A DNA stretch of 64,000 bases. Source: Armillaria gallica (taxonomy: Eukaryota > Basidiomycota > Agaricomycetes > Agaricales > Physalacriaceae). The stretch spans positions 3,534,001 to 3,598,000 of the forward strand of contig JBANDB010000003.1 in the NCBI GenBank assembly GCA_037576215.1, given 5' to 3'. The translations under genes were made by a program, and so were the position numbers. The notes beneath the pieces are model-generated. The model saw only the letters and a list, made by a program, of their open reading frames with translations. It did no database searches and was not told the DNA's origin. This document shows positions 21,661 to 33,876 of this stretch, one piece after another (position 1 is the first letter of the stretch; each line of letters starts with the position of its first letter).

Positions 21661-24231
21661 ATGCTCAAATATCTGGCCACTGGCATCGTCGTTGTTCTAG
21701 GTCTTGCGTCCCTGGTTTACGCGGGTCAAGTTCATTATGACCTGGTCGTAAGCAATGCTGTTACATCTCCTGATGGCTTCGAGCGCAAGCGAGTCCAGTT
21801 GTTGCATGCATTAATCCGTTATTAACGCACAGAGTCAGCTCCGTTTTAGCAGGCTTCACATCAGAGACATTGCAATTTCCCGGACCCCTTATCACGGCAA
21901 AACGAGGCGATATCATCACGGTCAGTTGATGCATTTGCCATGCTCAGTCCAATCCTCATACAGTGTCACGTTCAGGTCTACGTCAAGAATGAACTGTCTA
22001 ACCCAAACATGCGTGCAAGTACAAGCATTGTATGTATCCCTCCGGTTGATCACTACCGTAACAATCGTTTGACGCGTTTTTGGTCTGTCAGAACTGGAGT
22101 GGACTTCTGCAACTCGGCCATCCAGAATTTGATGGTACAAGTTTCGTGACACAGTGCCCAATCGCACCCAACACATCTTTCACGTACACTATCGACACCG
22201 GGAACCAAGCAGGAACATTTTTGTATCGCTCAGGCCTTGGAATTCAATACGTCGATGGCTTGAGGTATGTCCCCTTTCTTAGAAAATATGGTTGCTGAGA
22301 GTCTTTCTCAGGGGTCCTTTAATTATATATGGTATGATCATGCCCTTTTTCATCCTGCGGCCCGCTATATTTGCGATGTAGATCCTGAAGATCCTCACCT
22401 CCATCTGTATGATGTCGACGACGATTCCACTATCTTCCAGCTCGGCGAATGGTACCACGGGTTCTCCACCGACGATTTCAACACTTTTCAGGCAACTGGA
22501 AGCATTCCGTGAGTAGTGTCCTGCGGCATGATTTTGCTTCCGGTCGATCCTTACTTTTCTAGGATCTATGACGCTGGACTCATCAATGGAGTTGGTAGAA
22601 TGCAGGGTATATTCATACCATTTTCATCATGCGTGATCTAACATCACCTAGGTGGACCTGAGGTCCCATTTGGGGTGTTTAATGTTGTGTCTGGCACCCG
22701 TTACCGCCTTAGGCTCATCAGCAATGCTCCTCGCGCTGTGTTTGGCTTCTTTATTGACCAGCATAACCTTACGGTCATTGAAGAAGACGGTGTCTCTACT
22801 GAACCCGTCGAAGTTGAAGGATTAGAGCTCTACCGTGAGTGATCTAGATCACGCTTGTGGACTGTCTGACTCTTATATATAGCCGGTGTGTCTACCCTAC
22901 TGACTGCGGTGCAGGGCTTGGATTTTATTCTTATCATGCACTGTACTAGGTCAGCGATATTCGGTTGTATTCGCCGCCGATCAGGTACAGATTCTTGTCT
23001 GTTTGTTCAATTTCATCAGGACGCTAACGTAAAGCAACAGCCCGTTGGAAACTACTGGCTTAGGTCGTTTCCCCGTGGTGGAACTCAAACGAAAAACCCC
23101 AACTGTTCGTGTGCTTCACGGAGTGAAAAATCCCTGGCTAACAGAAAAACAGTGAATGCCACTCTTTCCAGAGCTATCGTCCGTTATGCCGGTGCTCCCC
23201 TCGAAGATCCGACAACGACTCAGGCAAATATCACTTTGCTGAAGGAAACACAGCTCCACGTGTGTGCCATGTTCTTTCATTTGCGTTAGGCGATGCTGAT
23301 GCGCCTTGATTTGTTAGCCTCTGATTGATCCTGGAAGCGTAAGCGGCGTTCCTTAGAGCAATGAAAGGTACGGAATCTAATTTCATTGCAGCCAGGGGGT
23401 CCTGACGCGGAGCCGGATGTCGATATTACGTTGAACTTCACCACGGTATGTACTTAAATTCTTCTCACAGGTTTTCCTGGACCTCTGATGGCCCAGTGCC
23501 ATAGGGTGCTACAGCGGTACGCTGAAGAGGATTTGCGCAATCTTTTGTCTTATGCATTATAGGAGAATCCACTGGACACATGGCGTATAAACGACATCTC
23601 TTACAAGGACCCGTCCATCCCCACGCTGACACAGATCATGAATAACAACGACACTTTCCCCGAAGACAGTCACATCATAGCCCTTCCGCCCGACGCTCTA
23701 GTACAAATGGTGATGCCCTTGGGCGAAGATGGTGGCGGACATCCTATGCACATTCACGGGGTAAATTTCTTATCTAGCAACTACGCCCAGGTCTTCTAAC
23801 GCACTCACTTCACAGACCACATTTGATGTTATCCAGCCCGGGGACTCCGGTGGAGTGAAGAACTTCATCAATCCGTCTAGGAGAGACGTTATCCCCGTTA
23901 TTGGGGATACGACAATTATTAGGTTCCGGACTCCTGCTGCTGGTGTGTGTGATCTTAACCAGAAACACGATTTAACTAACGCTTGTTCCGCTGGACACGG
24001 TAAAGGTGTTTTCCACGTTCATTGGTGAGCTAGCCCTCTCGGCGTTAATATGCCTCATAATTCACAGGAGCGTGCTTTTGAATTCACAGCCATATCATCT
24101 GGCACGCCAAGGCTGGTCTGCAAATGACGCTTATCTCTGATCCCAACGTGGTCCGAGAAACGGTCAGGCCAAGTCGTGAATGGAACGACTTGTGCGACGA
24201 GTACAACAGTCTCCCAGCGGAGCTCCAGTGA
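21661..24231 (+). CDS. Laccase-like multicopper oxidase with degenerate copper motifs L1 and L2
   Basis: Secreted protein with three cupredoxin domains, on the plan of Agaricomycete laccases. The signal peptide is MLKYLATGIVVVLGLASLVYA. Family blocks follow in order: SPDGFERKR, FPGPLITAKRGD, VTQCPIAPNTSFTY, QYVDGLRGPLIIYDPEDPH, GLINGVGRMQGGPEVPFGVF, APLEDPTTTQ, NPSRRDV and a C-terminal WNDLCDEYN. Copper motifs L3 (HPMHIHG, 23740-23757) and L4 (HVHCHIIWHAKAGLQM, split by an intron at 24024) are intact, including the type-1 Cys. L1 reads NWSG at 22092-22103 instead of HWHG, and L2 reads YRSGL at 22224-22238 instead of YHSHL, so four type-2/type-3 ligands are absent. Oxygen reduction is therefore doubtful. 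About 15 exons; several donors are weak (21798, near 23336), so a decaying gene is possible, though most of the frame is preserved. Confidence 0.82.
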
Positions 24232-24654
24232 AGCACTGTAAACTGCGTAGTCTGAGTCTATTATTGTCGAACACGTTGTTAAGTTCTTAGTGCACCTCTG
24301 GAATATATTATGATTGTTAATACCTCACTTCTGACGCGCCTCAAAGGTGCTCGTCACCAAGACGTCCAATAAAAAATCTTTTCATAAGAAAGACGGCCCT
24401 TAGGCCTCGCTTGTGGACGTCTTAGCTGGAGATGATGATGATGAAGGTCTGGATTGGTGACCCGCAACACGCCTCGTAGTGGGCGAAGACGCGGAGGTTG
24501 TCTTAGCTGGAGAGAAGCAGCGCTGGCAGTGGCAGTGAGTCTGACGCGCAAGTGACGTGTTCATCACGTGCGTATTTGATTATGTAAGTATGCCACGTCC
24601 ACCTTTGGCAGGAAATTTAGTTTGAGGACATCCACACTCTTCGTTTTCTCTATC
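24232..24654. other. Spacer before SEC61
   Basis: Holds the 3' end of the laccase-like gene and the SEC61 promoter. A 14-base sequence (GTCTTAGCTGGAGA) occurs twice, at 24419 and 24500, next to a short GAT run. No gene seen. Confidence 0.45.
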
Positions 24655-26480
24655 ATGAGCGGTTGTGAGTAGAGATTATACTTTCGATACTCGATATCTG
24701 ACTATATCTTTCGACAGTTCGGTTTCTGAATCTCGTCCGTCCTTTCCTGCCTATCCTTCCAGAGGTCTCCTCGCCCGATCGCAAAGTACGTAGCCGGACA
24801 TGTCGTGGAGGTATCCAACTCAATCTTTTTGCAGGTTCCATTCAACCAAAAAGTATTATGGACGGCTGTTAGTCTTTTAATTTTCTTGGTGTGCTCCCAG
24901 GTGCCGCTCTATGGAATCATGTCGTCGGACTCGTCGGATCCTCTGTACTGGTTGCGAACCATCCTCGCCTCGAATCGTGGAACCTTAATGGAATTGGGCA
25001 TCAGTCCCATCGTCACGTCTGGAATGATTATGCAGCTACTTGCCGGTGCAAACTTGATTGAGGTCGACTTTAGTTTGAAGGAGGATCGTGCATTGTTTTC
25101 GGGCGCACAGAAACGTGAGTGATCTGATATTTCTTTGTCTTTCCTTACCGGAGACGCGCCCATACCCTTGCTTACGACCTTTGTAGTCTTCGCTCTTATC
25201 ATCTCGTTCGGCCAAGCGACCGTGTATGTCCTTACAGGTTTATACGGTCAACCAAAGGACCTCGGCGCGGGCGTCTGTCTTCTTCTCATGATCCAATTGG
25301 TTGTCGCTGCTCTTATTGTCATTCTCCTCGATGAGCTCTTGCAAAAGGGCTACGGTCTTGGATCTGGCATATCGCTCTTCATCGCCACCAACATTTGCGA
25401 ATCGATCGTCTGGAAGGCATTCTCGCCCACCACAGTCAACACCGGACGTGGCCCAGAGTTCGAGGGCGCTATTGTCGCGCTGTTCCATCTTTTGTTCACC
25501 TGGAATGACAAGGGTCGTGCGCTGCGCGAGGCTTTCTGGAGAGATCGCCTCCCTAACGTCATGAACCTCATTGCAACTATTGTCGTCTTCGCCGCAGTCA
25601 TTTATCTCCAAGGCTTCAGAATTGAAATTCCCGTCAAGAGCAACCGGTTCCGTGGCCAACGTGGATCCTACCCTGTTAAATTATTTTACACTTCGAACAT
25701 GCCTATCATGTTGGAGTCTGCGTTAACATCAAACGTCTTCATCATCTCTCAGATGCTCGCCTCGAGGTTCCCTAGTAACTTCTTCGTAAAGCTTTTGGGT
25801 GTTTGGGAGGTTCGTAGTTCTCATACTATATCGTTTTCGATACTGATCGGCGTGCTCTAGCCCATCGAAAACTCTCCTCAACTTGCGGCCACCTCCGGCA
25901 TTGCATACTACATGTCTCCTCCACATGACTTGAAAGAGGCCATCCTCGATCCTATTCATACCGCCGTCTACATCACCTTCATGCTTTCAGCCTGTGCCCT
26001 GTTCTCTAAGACGTGGATAGAAGTTTCCGGCTCCGGACCCCGAGATGTCGCCAAACAGCTCAAGGATCAACAAATGGTTAGATAGCGTTTCCGAGAATTC
26101 CTATTTATCGTAACTCATGCCGTATGTTCTCAGGTCATGGCTGGTCACCGAGAGGGCTCTATGTACAAAGAGTTGAAACGTGTCATTCCCACCGCCGCTG
26201 CATTCGGTGGCGCCATTCTTGGTCTTCTATCTGTTGCTGCCGATTTAATGGGTGCGATTGGAAGTGGAACTGGTATTCTGATGGCCGTCACCATTATCTA
26301 TAGCTGTGAGCCGTTGTTCTCGCAATCATGGTTCTATATTTGCTAATCATACACATTCTTTTTAGACTGGGAGATAGGAATGAGGGTAAGACCGTTAGTT
26401 GTTTCGGGTTTGTTCTCCAATTGACTTGATTTTAGGAATCCGGAGGTCCAGAAATGGCTGCGCTCGGGGATCTGCTGTAA
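24655..26480 (+). CDS. SEC61: Sec61 alpha, protein-conducting channel of the ER
   Basis: Core subunit of the heterotrimeric ER translocon that passes or inserts nascent chains. Eight exons (24655-24664, 24718-24785, 24835-25114, 25187-25809, 25861-26076, 26134-26305, 26366-26385, 26436-26480) give 477 residues, the normal length. Near-invariant Sec61 sequence is present throughout: [10 protein letters not shown] at the N-terminus, [19 protein letters not shown] (plug), [76 protein letters not shown], and the C-terminal [12 protein letters not shown]. Ten transmembrane helices are expected. The first coding exon has only 10 bases (MSG plus one base). Single-copy housekeeping gene in fungi. Confidence 0.97.
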
Positions 26481-27011
26481 TTTTATCGTAGTAGTGAATG
26501 GAGTAAAAATGAGGATGGGCGTTCCGACAGAGAACTCGTTATTATTTCACGGGCGTGGAACTTGGTCTTTTACAGGCGTTTCCTTTGTTTGTAAAATTGC
26601 ATGACTTCGGAACGCAGACTAATGTCTTCGTTATGTCACTGAGAGTAGCAGTCATCGTTTCGAAGGTTTCTATTCGAGGACAGCCTATCCTGGTGTCGAA
26701 GAGTATGGTACCGAGTCAATGAGAAACCTTGGTGTCCAGACTTGGCTAGCGATTCGAATTGTTATCGAGATTCAGTATACACTGCTCCAAGTCATTAGTA
26801 TTGAGATCAGATTCAATGAGCAATACGAGTTTTTCGGCCTTGAGTTTGTGGCGGTTCTAATTACAGATTTGTATTTACCGCGATGCTTGGTATGACGCAT
26901 TCTAGTGCCTTTTTGAACTTCGACTTGAAGAGAGCGTAATAGATAAGAAACAGACTTCCATTGCACGTCAGCCCGTCAGCTGTAGCATTTTCTAGTAGCA
27001 TTGAATTTACG
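26481..27011. other. Convergent 3' region of SEC61 and the desaturase
   Basis: 531 bp between two stop codons facing each other; expected to hold both 3' untranslated regions. No other coding signal. Confidence 0.5.
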
Positions 27012-28965
27012 TTACAAGAACTCGACTGTAGGCTCGCTAACAGCTTCTCCACATTGATTTTTGAAAAACAAAATGTCACCCTCATCCTCAACGAATACAC
27101 ACTGAGTGAATGATCGCCATAAAGCGAATAGTACACCCTGTTCATCATCAGATCGATAATTCAATACGCCCGACTATGTCACTGACCGTAGAGTCGTAGT
27201 TGTAATACTCGCCGAGTACAGGTTTGATTGCTTCTGTCACCTCAGGAAGGTTATCTGGATTAAGGACTCTAAGTTGAAGAAGTAAATGTCGAAAGACAGA
27301 TAAACTTACAGAAAGGTACACTGACAAAGAAGTGGTGGGCTAAGTGGTCGGTGCTAATCTATATCGGGATGTGAGCGCGTGAAGACCATGGCTCATATAA
27401 TAACGCACATTGTGAAGAAGAACTCTGCCGACCCATCCGAACAAGGGGCGATCTACTGTTGCCAAGGCCCCGCGAGCAAATGTCCATTGATCCTGAGGAG
27501 ACGAATTAGCGTGGGCAATACAAGTGGCTAATTACTCACGCCTCGATAATATGGGATCGTGGGATCGCTGTGCTGCAGATAGGTGAACATCACCATCCTG
27601 GTGCGTAGATTAATCAGGAAACCGAAAAGACCAATTTCGGTGATAACACACCAGTTGTGTTGGAACTGCTCAGCCGTTGGAATCAGCGCAGGCGAATATG
27701 TCGAAATGATTTACTTACAAGCCAAGGCACGAAATAAAATTTGACGACAGATGTCCAACCAAACGTATAGGTCAACATTGTTAAAATAGACAGCATGGTA
27801 CCGATGGCAATGTTTGACACGATGATCGATCGGCCTTCTCGTCATTAGCAGGAGATGGGACAGAGGCAATCCGACTTACGTTGTTCGGGTTTGAATAACA
27901 GGGACGAGGGCTTATAATGCTACAGGCCGTGTTTTAGTTTTGCCACAAAAGAAGACAACCAGGACTTACACTTGTCCACGCCGGATATTTCGCATTTCCT
28001 TTCCTATTATGTCTAAAACGTCTAAGTTTTGATGCGAGGATGTAAAATGTCAAAATTCCTCACAAAAGATACAGTTGAAAGCCACTAGGACCGGTCAGCG
28101 CGACGTCGGTTTGATAAGAACGATGACAGCTTACAAGAATTGGCGCACAAATAATTTGAAGAGTGTGAAAGCCGGCGTTTCTTCCAGTACTTCGGTGTAG
28201 TCCATTCGGACGGCCACCCTTCCATCCGGAAGTTTAAAATCTTTGCGCGTAGGAGGCATGTAAGTTTCGTCCCGGTCCATGTGGTTAGTCCCTTTCTAAA
28301 GGCAATGTGACATCGTACGAGAAGGAAAACAAGCGAAGATTCATGCTTACATGGTGTGAACGGTGAGTTGCGCGCCATGCGTAGTAGGGCGTCAATACAA
28401 ACGTATGGAGCACTATGCCGACAACGGAATTGACAATGCGGTGTGAGGAGATGGCATCATGGCCAGCCTGATGGTGACGCCTGTAAGAAATAGAGCAAGC
28501 CAGGGTGTGATGTGCCACGTACTTCATGTCCTGCAATATTATAAAATAGTATGAGCACAAAATTCAATGACGGACAGGCGGCATGAGCTTACCGAGACAC
28601 CAAATCCCCGCGAAAGCAAAACCTTGCCACGCCCAAAACGTGAGCCAGAGGAAAGCAGATATGAGACTATGAAGAGGTCTCGTGATATTGTCGTTAGAGC
28701 CACCGACTAGGAATTGGGAGATGCCATCGATTCTAGTGGCGAAGAGATGAAAGGTGTAGGTAATGGCCAGATGCTTGAACACATAGAACAGGCCCCAGAA
28801 TGTAGAACGTTCGAAGAGATGTTTTGGTACCGCATCGCGAACGTCCTTAAGCGTCACATTCGGGGGGGTGAAGGTGGACCTCTTCCTGCGCGCCTCGTAT
28901 TCAGGACCATCCTGGAAGATCTGGTACCAATACATAGTAGTTGGAAAGATGGAGTGAGTAAACAT
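27012..28965 (-). CDS. Delta-12 (oleate) fatty acid desaturase
   Basis: Membrane-bound di-iron desaturase that most likely converts oleoyl to linoleoyl chains in the ER. The family's three histidine boxes are all present: GHEAGHDAIS, THRSHH and DHLAHHFF. Flanking sequence matches the fungal delta-12/delta-15 family: RDETYMPPTRKDF, WTSHYKPSSLLFKPEQR, QHSDPTIPYYRG, GALATVDRPLFGWVGR, VTEAIKPVLGEYYNYDST and FVEDEGDILFFKN near the end. The gene has about twelve exons, including an 8-base exon (28523-28530) that supplies the centre of the first box. The N-terminus before PEYEARRK is less certain: an in-frame Met also lies at residue 11. The variant residues of the family that separate delta-12 from delta-15 activity cannot be judged by eye. 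Confidence 0.9.
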
Positions 28966-31900
28966 GGAACCTGCTTGTCACGTATATATAGGCTTGGCCT
29001 ATAATTGATTAAACATGGATTGGGAATCATTAAAGATCGTCCGTTGAACCTTAGGTAAAGAAAGAGCATGGTCCGGGCATGAAGGACATGTCGTCGGAAT
29101 TATCCATAATGATATGATCGGCGAAGGACCACTGCCATTCCGCCTATCAATTCGTCCAACGACGAACATTAATTTCGGATTAGACTGCATGGTCAGCATG
29201 GCCTTCAGGCCCCAGGGAGCTGGAATGATACCATCGATAAAAGGTTGCATTTTTCCAGGGAAAACAATGCAATATCAGTCGGGGCCAGAAGGGATCGTAA
29301 GCAGGCGGGAAGTTAGTGTCAGATTCAATGGATCTCGGATGGCAGGATGTCAACGCCACATAGACTTTCGTTGACTTTTCCTGCCGTTCGGTGATACGGC
29401 CCGGTAGACCATTCAGGCGGAGACCGAAATATGTGGCGACACCGGACGTCACCATCACCAGTGGTAACATTTTTGCCTACCATTGTGACCTGATAGGTAT
29501 GAGTAGGTTGCAGTGCTTTCCTGCTTTTTGTTGCTCCGTTACGCCTTTCATGTTGGACTCTGTCATAACTCCCGTTTTCGACGCGTAACGATGCTAATAT
29601 TATTGCTAGTAAAGATTGCTAAGGACCGGTCGGTAAGTTCGCCGGTATACTCAAGCCCATTTGGTTTGACACAAATACTAGCCGATAGCTCTCTAGGTAA
29701 GGCACACCGCGCATTGTTGTCAAACTTATTCAATTGAAACTGTGGAGTGTATCTGATAGCTTAGCCCGGATTCAGGTTATTTCAGCCAAATTGCGAACTA
29801 CATGCCCAGCTACTTACAAGGCTCTCCATTCCTTGGTGTGTCGCCAATGGACATTGCTTTCTAACAGCATCAAAACCCCGGCTAATATGATTGACGAGAA
29901 ATGCGATCCGCAGTACACTGCAACTCGAACTTGGTTGTTCCTAGTCCTGTCATAGGATCCCAGCCTGGCACGGAATCAAACTCCGGTGTTCCATACCCTC
30001 GATTGCCGCCCGTGACTATATCGTGCACGGCACAAGCAAATGACGAATGATACAGCAACAACGGTAATTCTGCATCTTTTCTTAGTCTGTGGAGCTCATG
30101 CTGACACTTACCACAGGGTTGATGAATTCAAAGCGTCCGCGATATGCGCATTGTTGATTAGTGTCAAGATAGCACGAACAACTGACGTCAAGGCCGACAT
30201 CCCGTAGGCCAGAGCGGCCCTACAATGACGACACATTTCACTCTAGTGCCTCGTGAGCTAAAGAAAGTGAAGTTTGAAGAGGCAACCCTGGCCATTCGCG
30301 GTGATGTTCGGGAACCCACGACTCTTCCCGAAAACAATGAATACAGAAGGTTCATGGGCGCTCGGACTTACCCCGTTCGCGTTCCATCCTTTCATCGTAT
30401 ATCATAGATGGGACAGCCATGTATAGATTTACAGCATCATTCTGGTGTGCGGCCGGCATCTTGAACGCGTTCGAGAATCCGCCTCGAGCCTCGACTGAAG
30501 ATGACATCTTCGGAAGCAGTTTCTTCATATTGCCTACACGGAGTCGAAATATATTGCTTGCTTCGCATCTTGTAGGATATGGAACAATTATTGTTGTACC
30601 CACACTTGCGCTCCATCAAGTACCCACAACGACGGACGAACACCTTTCCCGAGGTAATCTTGTTACCCTACCAAGTATTCAATATCGTCACACCTTGTAC
30701 CTGTAGCGCTGAGGCTTACCGACTTTCAAAGTTCCAAGCATAACTCGTTATTTCCTATCTGCCCGAGTCAAGAAGAACGGCCCATGTATTTCCAAGTCAC
30801 TTGGCGGTAACGCTACTATCTGAGTGCACTATTGCGCCCAACAACCCTAAAAGCTGTTGTGCGGGATCTAGTTGAACGAAGAAGACGCACCATAACCGAG
30901 ACACTGTCTTTCCATATACTTCGCATCAAACCCCGCTTCGTCATACTAACTATACGACGTCGAGATCGTTCGCAGGCTTCGCAGTTCTTCTGACTGGTGC
31001 GCCCAGCGACTATCCGTACAATAGGCTGTTAATGGGGTCCCCACCACCACAGTAGGATGTATCGAGCGAGTCGAGCCGCCTACCTTGCGACGTCAAACAT
31101 AGCACCGCAGTCGGGGTGAACTCATTTTCGATCACCTTCCTTGTCACAAATTCTAGGTTTAATTCTTTATCGAACCTGTTCGATCCGTTCAAACAAAGCC
31201 TATCAATCGGACGAATGGTGGAGAAATTTGAATGCATGCGCACTCCATCGTTACTTGGAAGTCTTTGTCTGCCGAAAAATTTCCCAATGACGTGTCGAGG
31301 TCGCTCTGGCCATAGCCTTGACGAGTGCATTCCACTACGTACTCACATTAATCCTAATTAAGGATTAGTGGGATTCTCATACCAACTTTGAAGTTGTTCT
31401 TCTCTCGGGGACAGCTGGCATATAAACGATTCCGAGCTGTGACAGGACTGTCTATACTGGTCTAGCCAGCCTATTTTATCGGCATCGGACCGGTATGAGT
31501 GCTCACTTCGCGATGCAGAGGCGTCATCAGGACAAAATCAACACGGGCTGCGACGTTCGAAGGGAGAGAATATTCTATCGTTGCTTCAAACAATTAAATC
31601 CACGCCACGGACTGCAGAGAAAGGGAAATTTGGCCTACTGACGTGATTGTCTCGGCTATCGCTCTTCCATACCCAGAACTTGCATGTCAACAGAGCTACC
31701 CCGTATTCAGACCGAGGACTCTCTTCGGGCGACTGTAACGCCAGAAAAGTCTACTCCGCTCCCGTTGAACAACGTGGTGGGTTCCTGAATATCCTTCGGC
31801 GGCGGTCGGTGCTTAAATGTCTCTGCGACGCACTGCGTATTCTGGTCGGAAGTCCCGGGGTTCTGAATGGTTGGATGACTGACATGGATACGCAAAAGAA

Positions 31901-32702
31901 AGAGCGCATCTGATGGGGGCTGGGGTGATTCGGCGTAAGGTGGTAAGTTTCGTGGACGTCATAGGCTAACCAGTCCGACCGCCATGATGTGAGTCCTCTA
32001 ATCTTAACCAGCACGGTAATTGAATGCTTACGGTCTTGTCGCAAAGCTTTACCTCTTGTATCCTCTACCTCCTATCTATAAGTTGTGGATCCACGAGCGA
32101 AGTAATCGGACTCCCTGTTGCCTCTACCTATAAACAAGGATCAATGCATACAGAGTGGATGATGATACTGGAGTGGGGAATGCCTCAACCATCAGCCTGC
32201 TTTTCTCTTCTTTCCAGCTCCCGTTGGTTAGTACGCATACTTCTACCTTGGCATCTTCTAGAGCGTATCTCGGCACGAAACGCAAGGTGCATTGGAACTG
32301 AGTAAGAAAATACCTCCTGTGTACCCGGCGTATTTTCATGATCTCTTTCCCGTGTCGAGACAGGTAACTTTCACAAGGCCAAAAAATGGTCATATGCTGA
32401 TCTTTTGATTAGATCATTTCGGACTCTGTAGCCTGAGGCAACTTACTGAGCCCGCTTCCGCCGCTTTATTTCCGACGGCTAGGGTCCTCACTAACCAAGA
32501 GACGAGTAAAACTTCTTATCTCAACTGAAGAAATGCTTGCAGATCTGTCAAAAGCCGCCAAATGATGTCACACTTTCCTCTCTTCCGCACAAAATCCGAC
32601 GCAACATTCAAGACCTCATATAAGACCCACTTACTGCAGATTGCCAAGTTGAGGTCGCGCTGAATCTCGTTCACTCTTTACCCATCACACTCTTTCACCA
32701 AA
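28966..32702. other. 3.7-kb region without a recognisable gene
   Basis: The longest gene-free stretch of the window. Frames reach only about 100 codons, none with a motif, signal peptide or matching splice sites, and I see no terminal repeats or transposase. It contains the desaturase promoter on the left and a TATA-like TATAAG near 32619 about 80 bases before the next gene. Confidence 0.5.
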
Positions 32703-33609
32703 ATGCTGACTCTCCTTAAGACATTCGTGCCTCTCCTTCTCGCAGCGTCTGCACTTGCAATCGAAAACACGGTCTACATCATCACCAATGCGGAGACACC
32801 ATCTCTTCATCGTCCGGGTTTGACGCCTATAGGACATCATAGGGCTGGTCACTGCATCCCAGAGGTTGGTATCTCACGTCGTGGTTCCTTCGAGAAACTA
32901 AGACAATTCAGGTTTTTGGTAACCTCAGTCTAGGCTTCATTGCATCATGCACGCCGAACAGTGATACTGGTACCTGTATTCCCGCCGTGGCAACTGCAGC
33001 ACCCCTCGCAAATAGTCTTGGAATGGGGATTGATACTTCCTGGTAGGATCCGTTCACAACTCCACCCTGGATCGCCTTTCTTAGTATCGTTTTTAGCGGC
33101 ACAGGAGAAGAATCAGACGATGACTGTGTGAAGAACCTCTTGCATGCGTATTCGAAAACTAGCACAGCGCCTATTCTCATAGTTTGGGTTCGTATATTAT
33201 ATCGTTTCCTGGCCGAGATGTGCGCTGACCCCGTTAACAGGACGCTGCTGCCATGGATGACCTCCTCGAAAATCTCGGCATGGAACTACCCGATGCCGAT
33301 AACGAGGACGACGAGGAAGGTCAGGAGGAAGAGCCAGTTGGAACACAGTAAGAATGGAGGCTTTCTCTTCCATTTTCTAACCCTCATTCTATCTCTAGCC
33401 CGGATGTAATTTTAACGAAAATCAAGGGTTCCAAGCTTGCAGAATCCTCAATGAATTGTACTAGTATAGACGGCCCCGCTGACGACTCTGACACGGTTGT
33501 GTATACGCCGTCTCACTCACGGCACCGTCGTTCAAGTCACCGTCGCCGTTTTTCTTTGAGAGCCGCCGAGTCTTTCAAGACTCACTGGGACTTGGGACGC
33601 TCCACCTGA
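32703..33609 (+). CDS. Secreted histidine-phosphatase-fold-like protein, degenerate
   Basis: Five exons with intact frame give about 230 residues. A signal peptide (MLTLLKTFVPLLLAASALA) is followed by IENTVYIITNAETPSLHRPG, then LTPIGHHRAGHCIPEVFGNL. This order resembles the opening of the phosphoglycerate-mutase/histidine-phosphatase fold, where an RHGE motif is followed by LTxxGxxQA. Here the catalytic position reads TNAE, so phosphatase chemistry by the usual phospho-histidine is not expected. The middle keeps SSVDD-type Cys pairs (ASCTPNSDTGTCIP, DDDCVKNLLHAY) suggesting disulfides. The C-terminus has an acidic run, then a basic Ser/Arg/His-rich tail. The fold assignment is inference; an otherwise uncharacterised fungal secreted family is the alternative. 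Confidence 0.7.
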
Positions 33610-33876
33610 GTGATATCGAAGGTTTTTGATTAAATTTAACGCTTTTATATACATCGTATACCTTAAGTATCGCTAGACTTAGTACCATGAAATGGACTTG
33701 ATTTGGTACTACTTAGTAACTCCTGTATGTCGACGCGGAAGTGGCGTGGCTTGACAACAGGCGTCAACAACGCGGTCGCGTCTTTTAAAGGGGTCGCTGT
33801 TGACGTTAACCATTTTCCACTGAGACATTTCATCGATTCCTTATCCTTCTTCGCTGCTCAGTCCACACTGTCCAAA

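Noticed and set aside
24419..24513. 14-base direct repeat GTCTTAGCTGGAGA
   Set aside because: Only two copies 81 bases apart with unlike flanks; not enough to call a mobile element or functional repeat.
29180..29470. Minus-strand frame with GVATYFGLRLNGLPGRI
   Set aside because: It looked briefly coding, but no neighbouring exons, start context or known family supported it.
29960..30045. tRNA-like B-box (GAGTTTGATTCC on the minus strand)
   Set aside because: No matching A-box at the right distance and no cloverleaf could be folded by eye.
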